NCBI RefSeq assembly: GCF_004345605.1
Contig: NZ_SLVY01000012.1
Span: 124,001-188,000, forward strand
Length of the DNA stretch: 64,000 bases
From: Rhodococcus sp. SMB37
GTDB taxonomy: Bacteria > Actinomycetota > Actinomycetes > Mycobacteriales > Mycobacteriaceae
Reading direction: 5' to 3'
A program made the translations under genes and the position numbers. The notes under the pieces are model-generated. The model saw only the letters and a program-made list of their open reading frames with translations. It made no database searches and was not told the origin of the DNA. Each line of letters begins with the position of its first letter. Position 1 is the first letter of the stretch. Shown piece after piece: positions 24,701 to 33,915 of the stretch.

Positions 24701-25444
24701 CTATAGGCAAGGCTGACCTAATCCCACAAGGCCTCGCACCGGATGACCCGCGGCCACGAAGGCATCCAGCAACTGCTGGCCACGTCGTGCCGCGTCGCGG
24801 CGGGACGCGCCACCGAGGACGGGCAGCTGCGATGCGCCGGTGACGACCGTGCGTCCGACCATCGCCCAGAAGCGGGTGCGGTCGAGCGGGGCGCATCGCT
24901 GCACGGCCTCGTGCACCGCAGTCAGGGCGGTCACGGCGCGATGCGCGGTCCACACCGCCATGGCTTCCTCGCACGGCAGCACCACGACCCCACGATCAGC
25001 GGCGGCCCGGTCCCCCGGAAGCACGCGCAGGGTGTCGTCGGCGACACCGGCCCAGTCGATGCATCCGTCGCTGTCCTGGTGCAGCCAGAGATTGTCGAGG
25101 CCGGGATCCCACACGCGCCCCTCCAGAGCGAGCGGGGCGAGCACCCGGCCGACAATCGAGTGGATGAGTGCGGCGGCGACCTGCTCGGCCGCGATGCGTG
25201 GTTCCTCCACGTCCTCGAGCGAGCGTCGGTAGAGCAATTCGATGCGTTCCGTGCGTTCGGCACTGCCGAGGCCCCACCAGCGGCGCTTGGGTTCTTCGTC
25301 GATACAGGCCACGGCATAGACGCGGGGCGATCCCGCGGCGAGTGCCCGCAGGCGGGTGCGGGTGTCCTCGAATGCGCGGACGCTCCGGTCGTCGAACGTG
25401 GTGACCGGAGCAGTGGTGGTCGGCGGCAGCAGCAGAGTCGTCAT
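24701..25444 (-). CDS. Putative siderophore-iron reductase-like protein (FhuF/IucA-IucC C-terminal-like)
   Basis: A 247-residue cytoplasmic protein without signal or membrane segment. Sequence features such as AAALIHSIVGRVLAPLALEGRVWDP and the late FWAMVGRTVV resemble actinobacterial proteins annotated as ferric-iron reductases or as IucA/IucC C-terminal-domain proteins, which release iron from siderophores. The classical FhuF CC-x10-CxxC 2Fe-2S motif is absent; cysteines occur singly (VACID, LPCEE, QRCAP, QPCL). The context supports an iron role: a near-consensus IdeR box lies 38 bp upstream of the start, and a siderophore-type ABC importer is divergently encoded. The reaction is not proven by sequence. 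Confidence 0.6.
   Translation of the reverse strand: MTTLLLPPTTTAPVTTFDDRSVRAFEDTRTRLRALAAGSPRVYAVACIDEEPKRRWWGLGSAERTERIELLYRRSLEDVEEPRIAAEQVAAALIHSIVGRVLAPLALEGRVWDPGLDNLWLHQDSDGCIDWAGVADDTLRVLPGDRAAADRGVVVLPCEEAMAVWTAHRAVTALTAVHEAVQRCAPLDRTRFWAMVGRTVVTGASQLPVLGGASRRDAARRGQQLLDAFVAAGHPVRGLVGLGQPCL
24703..24721. promoter_or_regulatory. IdeR/DtxR-box-like site at the 3' end of the iron-reductase-like gene
   Basis: ataggcaaggctgacctaa matches 15 of 19 positions of the consensus TTAGGTTAGGCTAACCTAA. It overlaps the last codons and the stop of the gene on the minus strand, 70 bp before the terminator hairpin. It could be a coincidence of the Gln-Pro-Cys-Leu-stop coding, or an operator of an antisense or short downstream transcript. 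Confidence 0.5.
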
Positions 25445-25482
25445 CCGACACCTCTCTTGTCGACAGGAACCCAGCGGGTTGC

Positions 25483-25501
25483 TTAGGTAAGGCTAACCAT
25501 T
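25483..25501. promoter_or_regulatory. IdeR/DtxR iron box upstream of the iron-reductase-like gene
   Basis: ttaggtaaggctaaccatt matches 15 of 19 positions of the IdeR consensus TTAGGTTAGGCTAACCTAA, with an unbroken core TTAGGT.AGGCTAACC. It is 38 bp upstream of the minus-strand ATG at 25444, in the 220-bp divergent region shared with the ABC importer. Iron-bound IdeR should repress from here. Confidence 0.85.
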
Positions 25502-25598
25502 ACATCCGGGGTGGGGATCGCGCAACCCACCTCACCCGAAGAACCCGTCACAGCGAAGCGGCGACCTACCGGCCGGACCCACCCGGTGACAGATCGAA

Positions 25599-25617
25599 AT
25601 AGGATTCCGTAACCTAA
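25599..25617. promoter_or_regulatory. Second IdeR-like box upstream of the FecCD importer
   Basis: ataggattccgtaacctaa matches 13 of 19 positions of the IdeR consensus, with good outer arms (TAGG...CCTA) and a weaker centre. It lies 47 bp before the GTG of the RDD-FecCD permease gene and would place the importer operon under iron control. Confidence 0.6.
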
Positions 25618-25664
25618 CCTCCAGACCTACCCGAGAATCCCGTCACGAGGAGCGCCCCACGCAC

Positions 25665-27107
25665 GTGGCCACCATTCGACCCCCCTCCCCAGAACTCACG
25701 GCCACCGAACCCACGACCACCGAGTTGACCGGACCGCCCACCACGGCCCGGCGTGTCGTCGCGGAGTTGCTGGACCTCGCTCTCCTCGCCATCCCCCTCG
25801 TCATCGGCGCCCTGCTCGTCGACACCCTCGGCGACGCCAACGGAGGCGGACAGACCGACCGCGTCGTCTTCGGTGGCGCCGCACTCGCCGCCACCGCCGG
25901 AGTGCTGCTGTGGAACCGCGGCCGCCGGGAAGGCCGCACCGGCGCGAGCCTCGGCAAGTCCTGGACCGACCTCATCACCCGCGACCCGGACACCGGCGCT
26001 CCCGTCGGCGCCCGCCGCGCCCTACTGCGCCGCCGCACCGAAGTCGTCATGACCCGCACCGCCGACGACGACGGCTTCACGCCGCTACCCGCGGACACCA
26101 GCGTCGCCGGGATTCGCCGCAGACGACTCCTCGGACTGCTCACCCTCGCCGTGATGCTCGTGCTGGTCCTGCTCGCCAGCGTCGCGATCGGGGCCCGCCC
26201 GATGACCTTCACCGAGGTGTTCCACGCACTGTTGGTCAACGACGGCGCCGAAACCGACGTGATCATCCACTCCCTGCGCATCCCCCGCACCCTGCTCGGA
26301 CTGCTCGTCGGCATCGCCCTCGGAGTGGCCGGCGCCCTCATCCAAGGCCACACCCGCAACCCCCTCGCCGACGCCGGCCTGCTCGGCATCAACGCCGGCG
26401 CCGCACTGTTCGTAGTGCTCTCGATCTACCTGCTGGGCACCAGCACCCCCGCCGAATACCTGTGGTTCGCCTTCGCCGGATCCCTGTTCGCCAGCGTCGT
26501 GGTATTCGGGTTCGCCTCCATCGGCAACGGCGGCTCGAGCCCCCTGAGCCTGGCCCTCGCCGGCGCCGCCGTCGCCTTCTTCCTCCAAGCGATGATCCAA
26601 ACCGTCGTCCTGCTCGACCAGACCAGCCTCGACGGCTACCGCTTCTGGGTGGTCGGATCCGTCGCCGGACGCGGCATGGACGTGCTCTGGCAGGTCCTGC
26701 CGTTCATCGTCGTCGGCCTCGTCATCGCCCTCGCGAGCACCCCCGGCCTCAACGTGCTCAGCCTCGGCGAAGACGTCGCCCGCTCCCTGGGTACCAACAT
26801 CGTCCTGACCCGCGTCATCGGCATCGCCGTGATCACCATCCTCACCGGCGCCGCCACCGCCGCATGCGGCCCCATCGCGTTCGTCGGCCTCATCGTCCCG
26901 CACATCGCCCGCGCCATCACCGGCCCGGACTACCGCTGGCTCGTCCCCTACGCAGGACTGCTCGGCGGGGTGCTGCTCGTCCTCGCCGACGTCATCGGCC
27001 GCATCGTCGTGCGCCCCGGCGAACTGCAGGTCGGCATCGTGCTCGCCCTGGTCGGCGCCCCGTTCTTCATTGCCCTCGTCCGCCGCCGGAAGCTGGTGTC
27101 GCTGTGA
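25665..27107 (+). CDS. FecCD-type siderophore permease with N-terminal RDD domain
   Basis: A 480-residue protein, about 140 residues longer than ordinary FecCD permeases. Residues about 27-135 resemble an RDD domain: [20 protein letters not shown] with the Arg...Asp pattern, two hydrophobic helices, then [18 protein letters not shown] and [15 protein letters not shown]. From about 155 it is a FecCD/BtuC-like permease with nine to ten helices and family motifs ([52 protein letters not shown]). It should form the membrane channel with the next gene product for ferric-siderophore uptake. The GTG start follows GAGGAG. The RDD fusion is unusual; its role is unknown. Confidence 0.9.
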   Translation: MATIRPPSPELTATEPTTTELTGPPTTARRVVAELLDLALLAIPLVIGALLVDTLGDANGGGQTDRVVFGGAALAATAGVLLWNRGRREGRTGASLGKSWTDLITRDPDTGAPVGARRALLRRRTEVVMTRTADDDGFTPLPADTSVAGIRRRRLLGLLTLAVMLVLVLLASVAIGARPMTFTEVFHALLVNDGAETDVIIHSLRIPRTLLGLLVGIALGVAGALIQGHTRNPLADAGLLGINAGAALFVVLSIYLLGTSTPAEYLWFAFAGSLFASVVVFGFASIGNGGSSPLSLALAGAAVAFFLQAMIQTVVLLDQTSLDGYRFWVVGSVAGRGMDVLWQVLPFIVVGLVIALASTPGLNVLSLGEDVARSLGTNIVLTRVIGIAVITILTGAATAACGPIAFVGLIVPHIARAITGPDYRWLVPYAGLLGGVLLVLADVIGRIVVRPGELQVGIVLALVGAPFFIALVRRRKLVSL

Positions 27108-28246
27108 CCGACCTGACGAAGATCCCCACCGCGACCCCACCCACCACCGGCAAGGATCCCCGCCGCCGCACCCCCATCCAGCTCTCCACCGCAGTACCCG
27201 CCCGCCCCGGCTTCCGCGTCGGCCGGTTCTCCGTCGTGTGGCGCGGTCGCCAGGTGCTCGTGTGCACCCTCCTCGCCGTCGCCGCGTTCCTGCTCCTGTG
27301 CGTCGGGCTCGGTCGCGGCGACTATCCGATGTCCGTCCCCGAGGTCATCGAGGTACTCCTCGGCGGCGGCGAACGACTCGACCGGTTCATCGTGTTCGAC
27401 CTGCGCCTCCCCCGCGGCATCGGCGCGCTCGTCGTCGGCGCCTGCCTCGCTGTCTCCGGCGCCATCACCCAGTCGCTGTCCCGCAACGCCCTGGCCAGCC
27501 CCGACATCCTCGGTATCACCGCCGGCGCCAGCGCCGCAGCCGTCGCCCTGATCGTCGTCACCAGCGGCGGCACCATCGTCGGACTCCTCGCCGCACTCGG
27601 CCTGCCCCTGGCAGCCCTCGTCGGCGGCCTGCTCACCGCCGCCGTGATCTACCTACTCGCGTGGAAGAACGGCGTCGACGGATTCCGGCTCGTGCTCATC
27701 GGCATCGGCGCCAACGCCATGCTGATCGCCCTGACCAACTGGATGCTCGTCTCCGCCGACATCAACGACGTCTCCCGCGCCCAGGTCTGGCTGACCGGCT
27801 CCCTCAACGGCATCAGCTGGAGTCAGGTCATCCCCGCCGGCGTCGCCCTCGCCGTCATCGGCACCTGGACGATCATCGCCTCGTTCACCATCGGCGCCCT
27901 GCGCCTCGGCGACGACACCGCCCGCTCACTCGGAATCCGCCTGCAATCCCAGCAGGGCATGCTCCTCGTCGCCGCCTGCGCACTCGCCGCCATCGCGACC
28001 GCAGCCGCCGGACCCATCGGATTCGTCGCGCTCGCAGCACCCCAGGTCGCGCTGCGCCTCGTCCGCTCCGCCGGCCCCCCGGTCATCGCCTCCGCGCTGA
28101 CCGGCGCCGTGCTCGTCGTCGGCGCCGACATCATCGCCCGCACCATCCTGCCGGTCTCCCTACCGGTCGGACTCGTAACCTCCGCGCTCGGCGGCCCGTT
28201 CCTGCTGTATCTGCTCGTGCGCTCCAATCGGAAGGTGTCAGTGTGA
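27104..28246 (+). CDS. FecCD-type siderophore permease, second subunit
   Basis: A 380-residue FecCD permease starting at GTG 27104, overlapping the preceding stop (GTGA). After a hydrophilic 50-residue N-terminus come about nine helices with [37 protein letters not shown] and [17 protein letters not shown]. It pairs with the RDD-FecCD protein as the heterodimeric channel of a ferric-siderophore importer. Coupled translation with both neighbours (4-base overlaps) shows a single operon, likely iron-regulated through the upstream IdeR-like box. The ORF continues upstream in frame to 25910 only because the region is GC-rich. Confidence 0.93.
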   Translation: MTDLTKIPTATPPTTGKDPRRRTPIQLSTAVPARPGFRVGRFSVVWRGRQVLVCTLLAVAAFLLLCVGLGRGDYPMSVPEVIEVLLGGGERLDRFIVFDLRLPRGIGALVVGACLAVSGAITQSLSRNALASPDILGITAGASAAAVALIVVTSGGTIVGLLAALGLPLAALVGGLLTAAVIYLLAWKNGVDGFRLVLIGIGANAMLIALTNWMLVSADINDVSRAQVWLTGSLNGISWSQVIPAGVALAVIGTWTIIASFTIGALRLGDDTARSLGIRLQSQQGMLLVAACALAAIATAAAGPIGFVALAAPQVALRLVRSAGPPVIASALTGAVLVVGADIIARTILPVSLPVGLVTSALGGPFLLYLLVRSNRKVSV

Positions 28247-29130
28247 CCCACGCCCAGCCCCTCGACACGCACCCCGCCGACGCGCCCGACCACGCCGGCG
28301 CGCGGCTCGTCGCCGAGCATCTCGCGCTCGGCTACGGAGACCGCCTCATCGTCGACGACCTCGACCTCGAGATCCCCACCGGCGTGGTCACCACCATCAT
28401 CGGACCCAACGGCTGCGGCAAATCCACCCTGCTGCGCGCCCTGAGCCGCCTGCTCAAACCCCGCGACGGACACGTCCTTCTCGATGGCCGCAAGATCACC
28501 ACGATGCGCACCCGCGACGTCGCCCGGGTCCTCGGCATGCTCCCCCAGGCACCCACCGCACCCGAAGGGCTGACCGTCGCCGACCTCGTCGCCCGCGGCC
28601 GCCACCCCCACCAATCGTGGGTGCGGCAGTGGTCCGGCGACGACGAAGACGTCGTCTCCACCGCGCTGACCCGCACCGGCATCGCCGACCTCGCCGACCG
28701 CCCCGTCGACGAACTCTCCGGCGGCCAACGCCAACGCGCCTGGATCTCGATGGCGCTCGCGCAGGGCACTGACGTCCTGCTGCTCGACGAACCCACCACC
28801 TACCTCGACCTCGCGCACTCCATCGAGGTCCTCGACCTCGTCGACCAGCTGCACAGCGAACTCGGCCGCACCGTGGTGATGGTCCTGCACGACCTCAACC
28901 TCGCCATCCGCTACAGCGACCACCTCGTCGTCATGCGCGACGGCAAGGTCATCGCCTCCGGCCCACCGGCCGAGGTCATCTCCGTCGAACTGCTCCGCGA
29001 CGTGTTCGGACTCGACGCCTCCGTCATCAGCGACCCGGTCTCCGGCCGGCCCCTGATCGTGCCCATCGGCACCCGCCACGTCTACGGCACCGTCGGCGGC
29101 GACACCCTACCCGAAAAACTACGACCCTAG
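28243..29130 (+). CDS. FecE-type siderophore ABC transporter ATP-binding protein
   Basis: A 295-residue ABC ATPase. Walker [11 protein letters not shown]-loop [11 protein letters not shown], signature [10 protein letters not shown], Walker B VLLLDEPT and the switch histidine in [10 protein letters not shown] are all present. It powers the two-permease importer. GTG 28243 overlaps the permease stop. The substrate-binding lipoprotein that such importers need is not encoded in this operon or elsewhere in the window, so it must be supplied from another locus. The C-terminal 40 residues ([20 protein letters not shown]) are typical of FepC-like proteins. Confidence 0.95.
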   Translation: MTHAQPLDTHPADAPDHAGARLVAEHLALGYGDRLIVDDLDLEIPTGVVTTIIGPNGCGKSTLLRALSRLLKPRDGHVLLDGRKITTMRTRDVARVLGMLPQAPTAPEGLTVADLVARGRHPHQSWVRQWSGDDEDVVSTALTRTGIADLADRPVDELSGGQRQRAWISMALAQGTDVLLLDEPTTYLDLAHSIEVLDLVDQLHSELGRTVVMVLHDLNLAIRYSDHLVVMRDGKVIASGPPAEVISVELLRDVFGLDASVISDPVSGRPLIVPIGTRHVYGTVGGDTLPEKLRP

Positions 29131-29158
29131 GTAGTACGCACAAATGTCGGAGACTCCG

Positions 29159-29164
29159 TAGAAT
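29159..29164 (+). promoter_or_regulatory. -10 box of a probably leaderless blaI transcript
   Basis: TAGAAT at 29159-29164 would place the transcription start on or beside the ATG at 29171, so the mRNA would be leaderless; no ribosome site precedes the ATG. The stretch 29130-29160 also contains GTAGTAC and ACTCCGTAG, which could be part of a BlaI operator, but the symmetry is imperfect. Confidence 0.55.
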
Positions 29165-29170
29165 CAACGT

Positions 29171-29572
29171 ATGGCAGCACTAGGCGAACTCGAGCGAGCA
29201 GTGATGGACCACCTGTGGTCCTCCACCGAACCCCAGACCGTGCGACAGGTCCACGAAGGCCTCTCCGCCCGCCGCTCACTCGCATACACCACCGTCATGA
29301 CTGTCCTTCAACGCCTCGCGAAGAAGAACCTCGTCATCCAACAACGCGACGACCGCGCCCACCGCTACCTCCCGGTGCACGGCCGCGACGAACTCGTCGC
29401 CAGCCTCATGGTCGACGCCCTCGACCAGGCCGACGAAACCGCCGGACGCACCGCCGCACTCGTCCACTTCGTCGGCCGGGTCGGCGCCGACGAAGCAGAC
29501 GCGCTGCGCGCCGCACTGGCCGAACTCGAAGCCCATCACAGCACCGACCGACCCGCGGGAAAGGCGAGCTGA
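29171..29572 (+). CDS. blaI: BlaI/MecI/CopY-family transcriptional repressor
   Basis: A 133-residue winged-helix repressor. The DNA-binding half (about residues 1-75) contains LGELERAVMDHLW, TVRQVHEGL and the recognition helix SLAYTTVMTVLQRLAKKNLV; the C-terminal helices (about 80-125) mediate dimerisation and are the site at which BlaR-type proteases cut. It precedes an M56 peptidase gene by 13 bp, the same pair as Rv1846c-Rv1845c of M. tuberculosis, where BlaI controls the beta-lactamase blaC and ATP synthase genes. It probably regulates itself. Confidence 0.93.
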   Translation: MAALGELERAVMDHLWSSTEPQTVRQVHEGLSARRSLAYTTVMTVLQRLAKKNLVIQQRDDRAHRYLPVHGRDELVASLMVDALDQADETAGRTAALVHFVGRVGADEADALRAALAELEAHHSTDRPAGKAS

Positions 29573-29585
29573 CAGACTCGACTCC

Positions 29586-30536
29586 ATGGATGCGACCACC
29601 GCGCTCGTATTCGGCATACTTGCGCTTCTCCTCGCGGGTCCGGTGCCCGGGCTCCTGTCCCGCGCCTCCTGGCCGCACCGCAACCCGCGCGCGGCGCTCG
29701 TGTTGTGGCAGGCCATCGCCCTGGCCGCCGTCCTCTCGGCGTTCAGCTCCGGCCTCGCCATCGCCAGCCGTCTACTGGTGCCCGGCGACGACGGCCGCCC
29801 CACCACCGGACCCCTCGAGGAAATCGACGCGCTCGGGCTACCCCTGTGGCTCACCTACGTCGTCGTCTTCATGCTCACCTTGCTCATCGGCGGCCGCCTG
29901 ATCTACTCGACCGTGCACGTCGGTGTCCGCACCCGCCGCCGCCGCGCCCGGCACCGCATGCTCGTCGACCTCCTCGACCGCCGCGACAACCTCTCCGCCA
30001 TTCGCACCCTCCCCCACGTACGGATCCTCGACAGCACGGACCCCATCGCCTACTGCCTGCCCGGCATCCGGCACCGCGTCGTCCTGTCCGAAGGCACCCT
30101 CGACAACCTCACCGAGGACGAACTGAGCGCCGTACTGCGCCACGAACACTCCCACCTGCGCGCCCGCCACGACCTCATCCTCGAAGCATTCACCGCCGTC
30201 TACGAAGCGTTCCCCCGGTGGGTCCGCTCCCGATCGGCACTCGGCTCCGTGCAGTTGCTCGTCGAAATGCTCGCCGACGACTCCGCGGTACGTCTCACCG
30301 GCCCCACCCCGCTGGCCCGCGCCCTCGTCACCTGCGCCGACGCCCACACCCCCACCGGCGCCCTCGCCGTCGGCGGACCCTCCACCCTGCTGCGAGTGCA
30401 GCGACTCGCCAATCCCGGCCCCGACCTGACCATCTCCGCGTGCGCCTACATGACCGCCGCCGCGATCCTCGTCGTCCCCACCGTCGCCGTCGCCGTCCCC
30501 TGGCTGACCGAACTGACCCGCCTGTTCACCCACTGA
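29586..30536 (+). CDS. M56-family membrane metallopeptidase (BlaR1-like)
   Basis: A 316-residue membrane protein with helices near residues 5-22, 38-60, 82-105 and 285-305 and a cytoplasmic-facing zinc peptidase motif H186-E187-H-S-H190 in LRHEHSHLRARHDL. The extracellular penicillin-binding sensor of true BlaR1 is absent, as in the M. tuberculosis homologue Rv1845c. It is presumed to cleave BlaI and relieve repression. Its start follows the blaI stop by 13 bp. Confidence 0.9.
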   Translation: MDATTALVFGILALLLAGPVPGLLSRASWPHRNPRAALVLWQAIALAAVLSAFSSGLAIASRLLVPGDDGRPTTGPLEEIDALGLPLWLTYVVVFMLTLLIGGRLIYSTVHVGVRTRRRRARHRMLVDLLDRRDNLSAIRTLPHVRILDSTDPIAYCLPGIRHRVVLSEGTLDNLTEDELSAVLRHEHSHLRARHDLILEAFTAVYEAFPRWVRSRSALGSVQLLVEMLADDSAVRLTGPTPLARALVTCADAHTPTGALAVGGPSTLLRVQRLANPGPDLTISACAYMTAAAILVVPTVAVAVPWLTELTRLFTH

Positions 30537-30594
30537 GCACACTTCCTGCGCCGTTCGATTTCGATCACGCCCCATTTCGAGAGAAGCTGTACCC

Positions 30595-32046
<1,452 letters not shown>

Positions 32047-32059
32047 CCGGACCCCGACC

Positions 32060-32962
32060 ATGACCGGCACCACGGCAGCATCCGTGGCGTGCGCGCTCGC
32101 CGCCGCGGTGCTGATCGCCGTCAGCATGGTCGCCCAGCAACGCTCCGCCGCCGCCGTCCCCACCTCCGGGCCACTCGTCGGCAGCCTCGTCCGCAGCCCC
32201 CACTGGTGGGCGGCGCTGGCGGTGGACGGCGGCGGCTACACCCTGCAGGTTTTCGCGCTTGCGCTCGGCGCCGTCCTGATCGTGCAGCCGCTGCTCGTCT
32301 CGTCGCTGCTGTTCGCCATCCCCATCTCCGCCTACTACACCGGACGACGACCCGACCGCCGCACCCTGTTGCTCGCCGGGGCACTGTGCGTCTCGTTGGC
32401 GGTGTTCCTGATCGCCGGCAACCCCACCGCAGGAGCCGTCGACGCCGCCGCGGCTCGATGGGCGCTGCCCCTCGCACTCGTCCTGGCCGTCGCCGCCGGC
32501 GCCACCGCACTCGGCCTCGCCGCCGGATCGCCGGGGCGCCGCGCCATGCTGCTCGGCACCGCCGCCGGAATCCTCTACGGCGTCGCCGCCGCCTTCACCA
32601 AACACGTCACCGACCTGATCGAACACGGCGTGTTCACCGTCCTCGGGTCGTGGCAGACCTGGACCGTGATTGCGGCAGGGCTCACCGGCATGTACCTGCA
32701 GCAACGCGCCTTCCAAGCCGGACCATTGACCGCCTCCCTACCGACTCTGACGATCGCCGAACCACTCGCCGCGGTACTCCTCGGCATGACCGTGCTCGGC
32801 GAACACCTCGACACCGGCGGCCTCGGCCTCACCGCCACCGTCGCCGCCGTCGCTGTGATGGCCGTGACCACCCTCGCACTCGCCCGCACCGTCGCGCCCA
32901 GCCCCTCCGGCACCACACCGGCCACCGAAGGGACGACGAACACGAGGCCTACACAGCCCTGA
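32060..32962 (+). CDS. DMT-superfamily (EamA-like) membrane transporter
   Basis: A 300-residue protein with nine to ten hydrophobic helices, short loops and two repeated halves, ending in a Thr/Pro-rich hydrophilic tail. The segment GLTGMYLQQRAFQAGPLTASLPTLTIAEPLAAVLLG is typical of the C-terminal half of DMT-family drug/metabolite transporters. ATG 32060 is chosen, 13 bp after the gnd stop; the in-frame extension to 31913 lies within gnd. The substrate is unknown. It ends directly at the stop of the convergent methyltransferase. Confidence 0.82.
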   Translation: MTGTTAASVACALAAAVLIAVSMVAQQRSAAAVPTSGPLVGSLVRSPHWWAALAVDGGGYTLQVFALALGAVLIVQPLLVSSLLFAIPISAYYTGRRPDRRTLLLAGALCVSLAVFLIAGNPTAGAVDAAAARWALPLALVLAVAAGATALGLAAGSPGRRAMLLGTAAGILYGVAAAFTKHVTDLIEHGVFTVLGSWQTWTVIAAGLTGMYLQQRAFQAGPLTASLPTLTIAEPLAAVLLGMTVLGEHLDTGGLGLTATVAAVAVMAVTTLALARTVAPSPSGTTPATEGTTNTRPTQP

Positions 32963-33580
32963 TCAGCTCCCTGACCGCGACAACACCGCGACCAGGAAAT
33001 CCGAATCCTCCGTGAACGGGCGCAGATCCCACGTCGACAGCAACAACTCCGGCGTGAGACCCCCGGCCGCTGCATCGGCAAGGAACTCGGTGAAGTCGTA
33101 GTCGCGGCCCGCACCGAACCCGACCACTGCACGCCCCGACGACGACAGATGCCGCGCGAACCCGGCCAACGCCGCCCGCCGCGTCGACGGCGCCAAAAAC
33201 GTCATCACATTGCCCGCACACACGATCGCGTCGAACTCCGCGGCCACACCGCGACTCGGGAGATCCAACTCGGCGAGATCCGCGACCAACCACGTCGGGC
33301 CCGGATGATCCTCCTCCGCCGCCGCGATCAATACCGGGTCCACATCGACCCCCACCACGACGTGCCCCACCCCGTGCAGATAGCCACCCAACCGGCCCGG
33401 CCCACACCCCGCATCGAGCACCCGCGCACCGCGCCCCACCATCGCGTCGATCAACCGGGCCTCACCGACGATGTCCTGCCCCTGCGCCGCCATCGTCCGG
33501 AAACGCTCGACATACCAACTCGAGTGCGATGGATCCGCCTCGGTGATGTCCTCCCACTGGCTTCGGATGCGCTCGGCCAA
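32963..33580 (-). CDS. Class I SAM-dependent methyltransferase
   Basis: A 205-residue Rossmann-fold methyltransferase. Motif I is VLDAGCGPGRLG (about residues 55-66), followed by VVGVDVDPVLIAAA (motif II), the acidic ADLAELDLPSRG and a motif IV region FDAIVCAGNVMTFL. The chosen start is TTG 33580, because a perfect AGGAGG site lies seven bases upstream; the ATG at 33619 has none. The N-terminal helix (WEDITEADPSHSSWYVERF) is typical of small-molecule methyltransferases. Substrate unknown. Confidence 0.86.
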   Translation of the reverse strand: MAERIRSQWEDITEADPSHSSWYVERFRTMAAQGQDIVGEARLIDAMVGRGARVLDAGCGPGRLGGYLHGVGHVVVGVDVDPVLIAAAEEDHPGPTWLVADLAELDLPSRGVAAEFDAIVCAGNVMTFLAPSTRRAALAGFARHLSSSGRAVVGFGAGRDYDFTEFLADAAAGGLTPELLLSTWDLRPFTEDSDFLVAVLSRSGS

Positions 33581-33680
33581 CGTCCCACCTCCTCGATCGG
33601 GCCCGCCAGCGCGAGCCACCTAGGACCCACCCTATTCACCCGATCCCACCGCAGGACACGACAGCCACCACCCACCGAAT

Positions 33681-33686
33681 TAGAAT
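33681..33686 (+). promoter_or_regulatory. -10 box for the CNNM operon
   Basis: TAGAAT at 33681-33686 lies in the divergent gap after the methyltransferase start, with a predicted start near 33693, about 58 bases before the GTG of the short leader ORF. No good -35 hexamer is visible at 17-bp spacing. Confidence 0.45.
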
Positions 33687-33747
33687 GGGCACTTTCACCG
33701 CACCGTCCGGGAGCATCCTCATCCGTCCCGGACCCGACGAGAGGAAC

Positions 33748-33801
33748 ACGGTGCCTGCGGCACCCACTACCAGCACGGTGCCTGCGGCACCCACTACCAG
33801 C
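33748..33801 (+). repeat. Two perfect tandem copies of a 27-bp unit
   Basis: A 27-bp unit (33748-33774) is repeated exactly at 33775-33801. In the reading frame of the short ORF it encodes TVPAAPTTS twice. The length is a multiple of three, so copy-number change would keep the frame. Confidence 0.95.
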
Positions 33802-33915
33802 ACGCCCCGAGCCGACGGCGGCGCAACCACCGCGGAGACCGACTCCGCCGGGCAGGAGGGCTCCCCTGGCGAGCCGGGCGACAAACCCGGCGCGATCCCA
33901 CAGGGGCGGCCCTGA
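33751..33915 (+). CDS. Small ORF, Pro/Thr/Ala-rich, translationally coupled to CNNM gene
   Basis: A possible 54-residue protein starting at GTG 33751, five bases after GAGAGGA. It is Ala/Pro/Thr/Gly-rich and acidic, carries two copies of the PAAPTTST unit and has no recognisable domain. Its stop (TGA 33913-33915) shares a base with the ATG of the CNNM gene (TGATG), the arrangement of translational coupling. It could be a leader that sets translation of the CNNM gene, or merely an unused frame. I do not recognise it. Confidence 0.45.
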   Translation: MPAAPTTSTVPAAPTTSTPRADGGATTAETDSAGQEGSPGEPGDKPGAIPQGRP

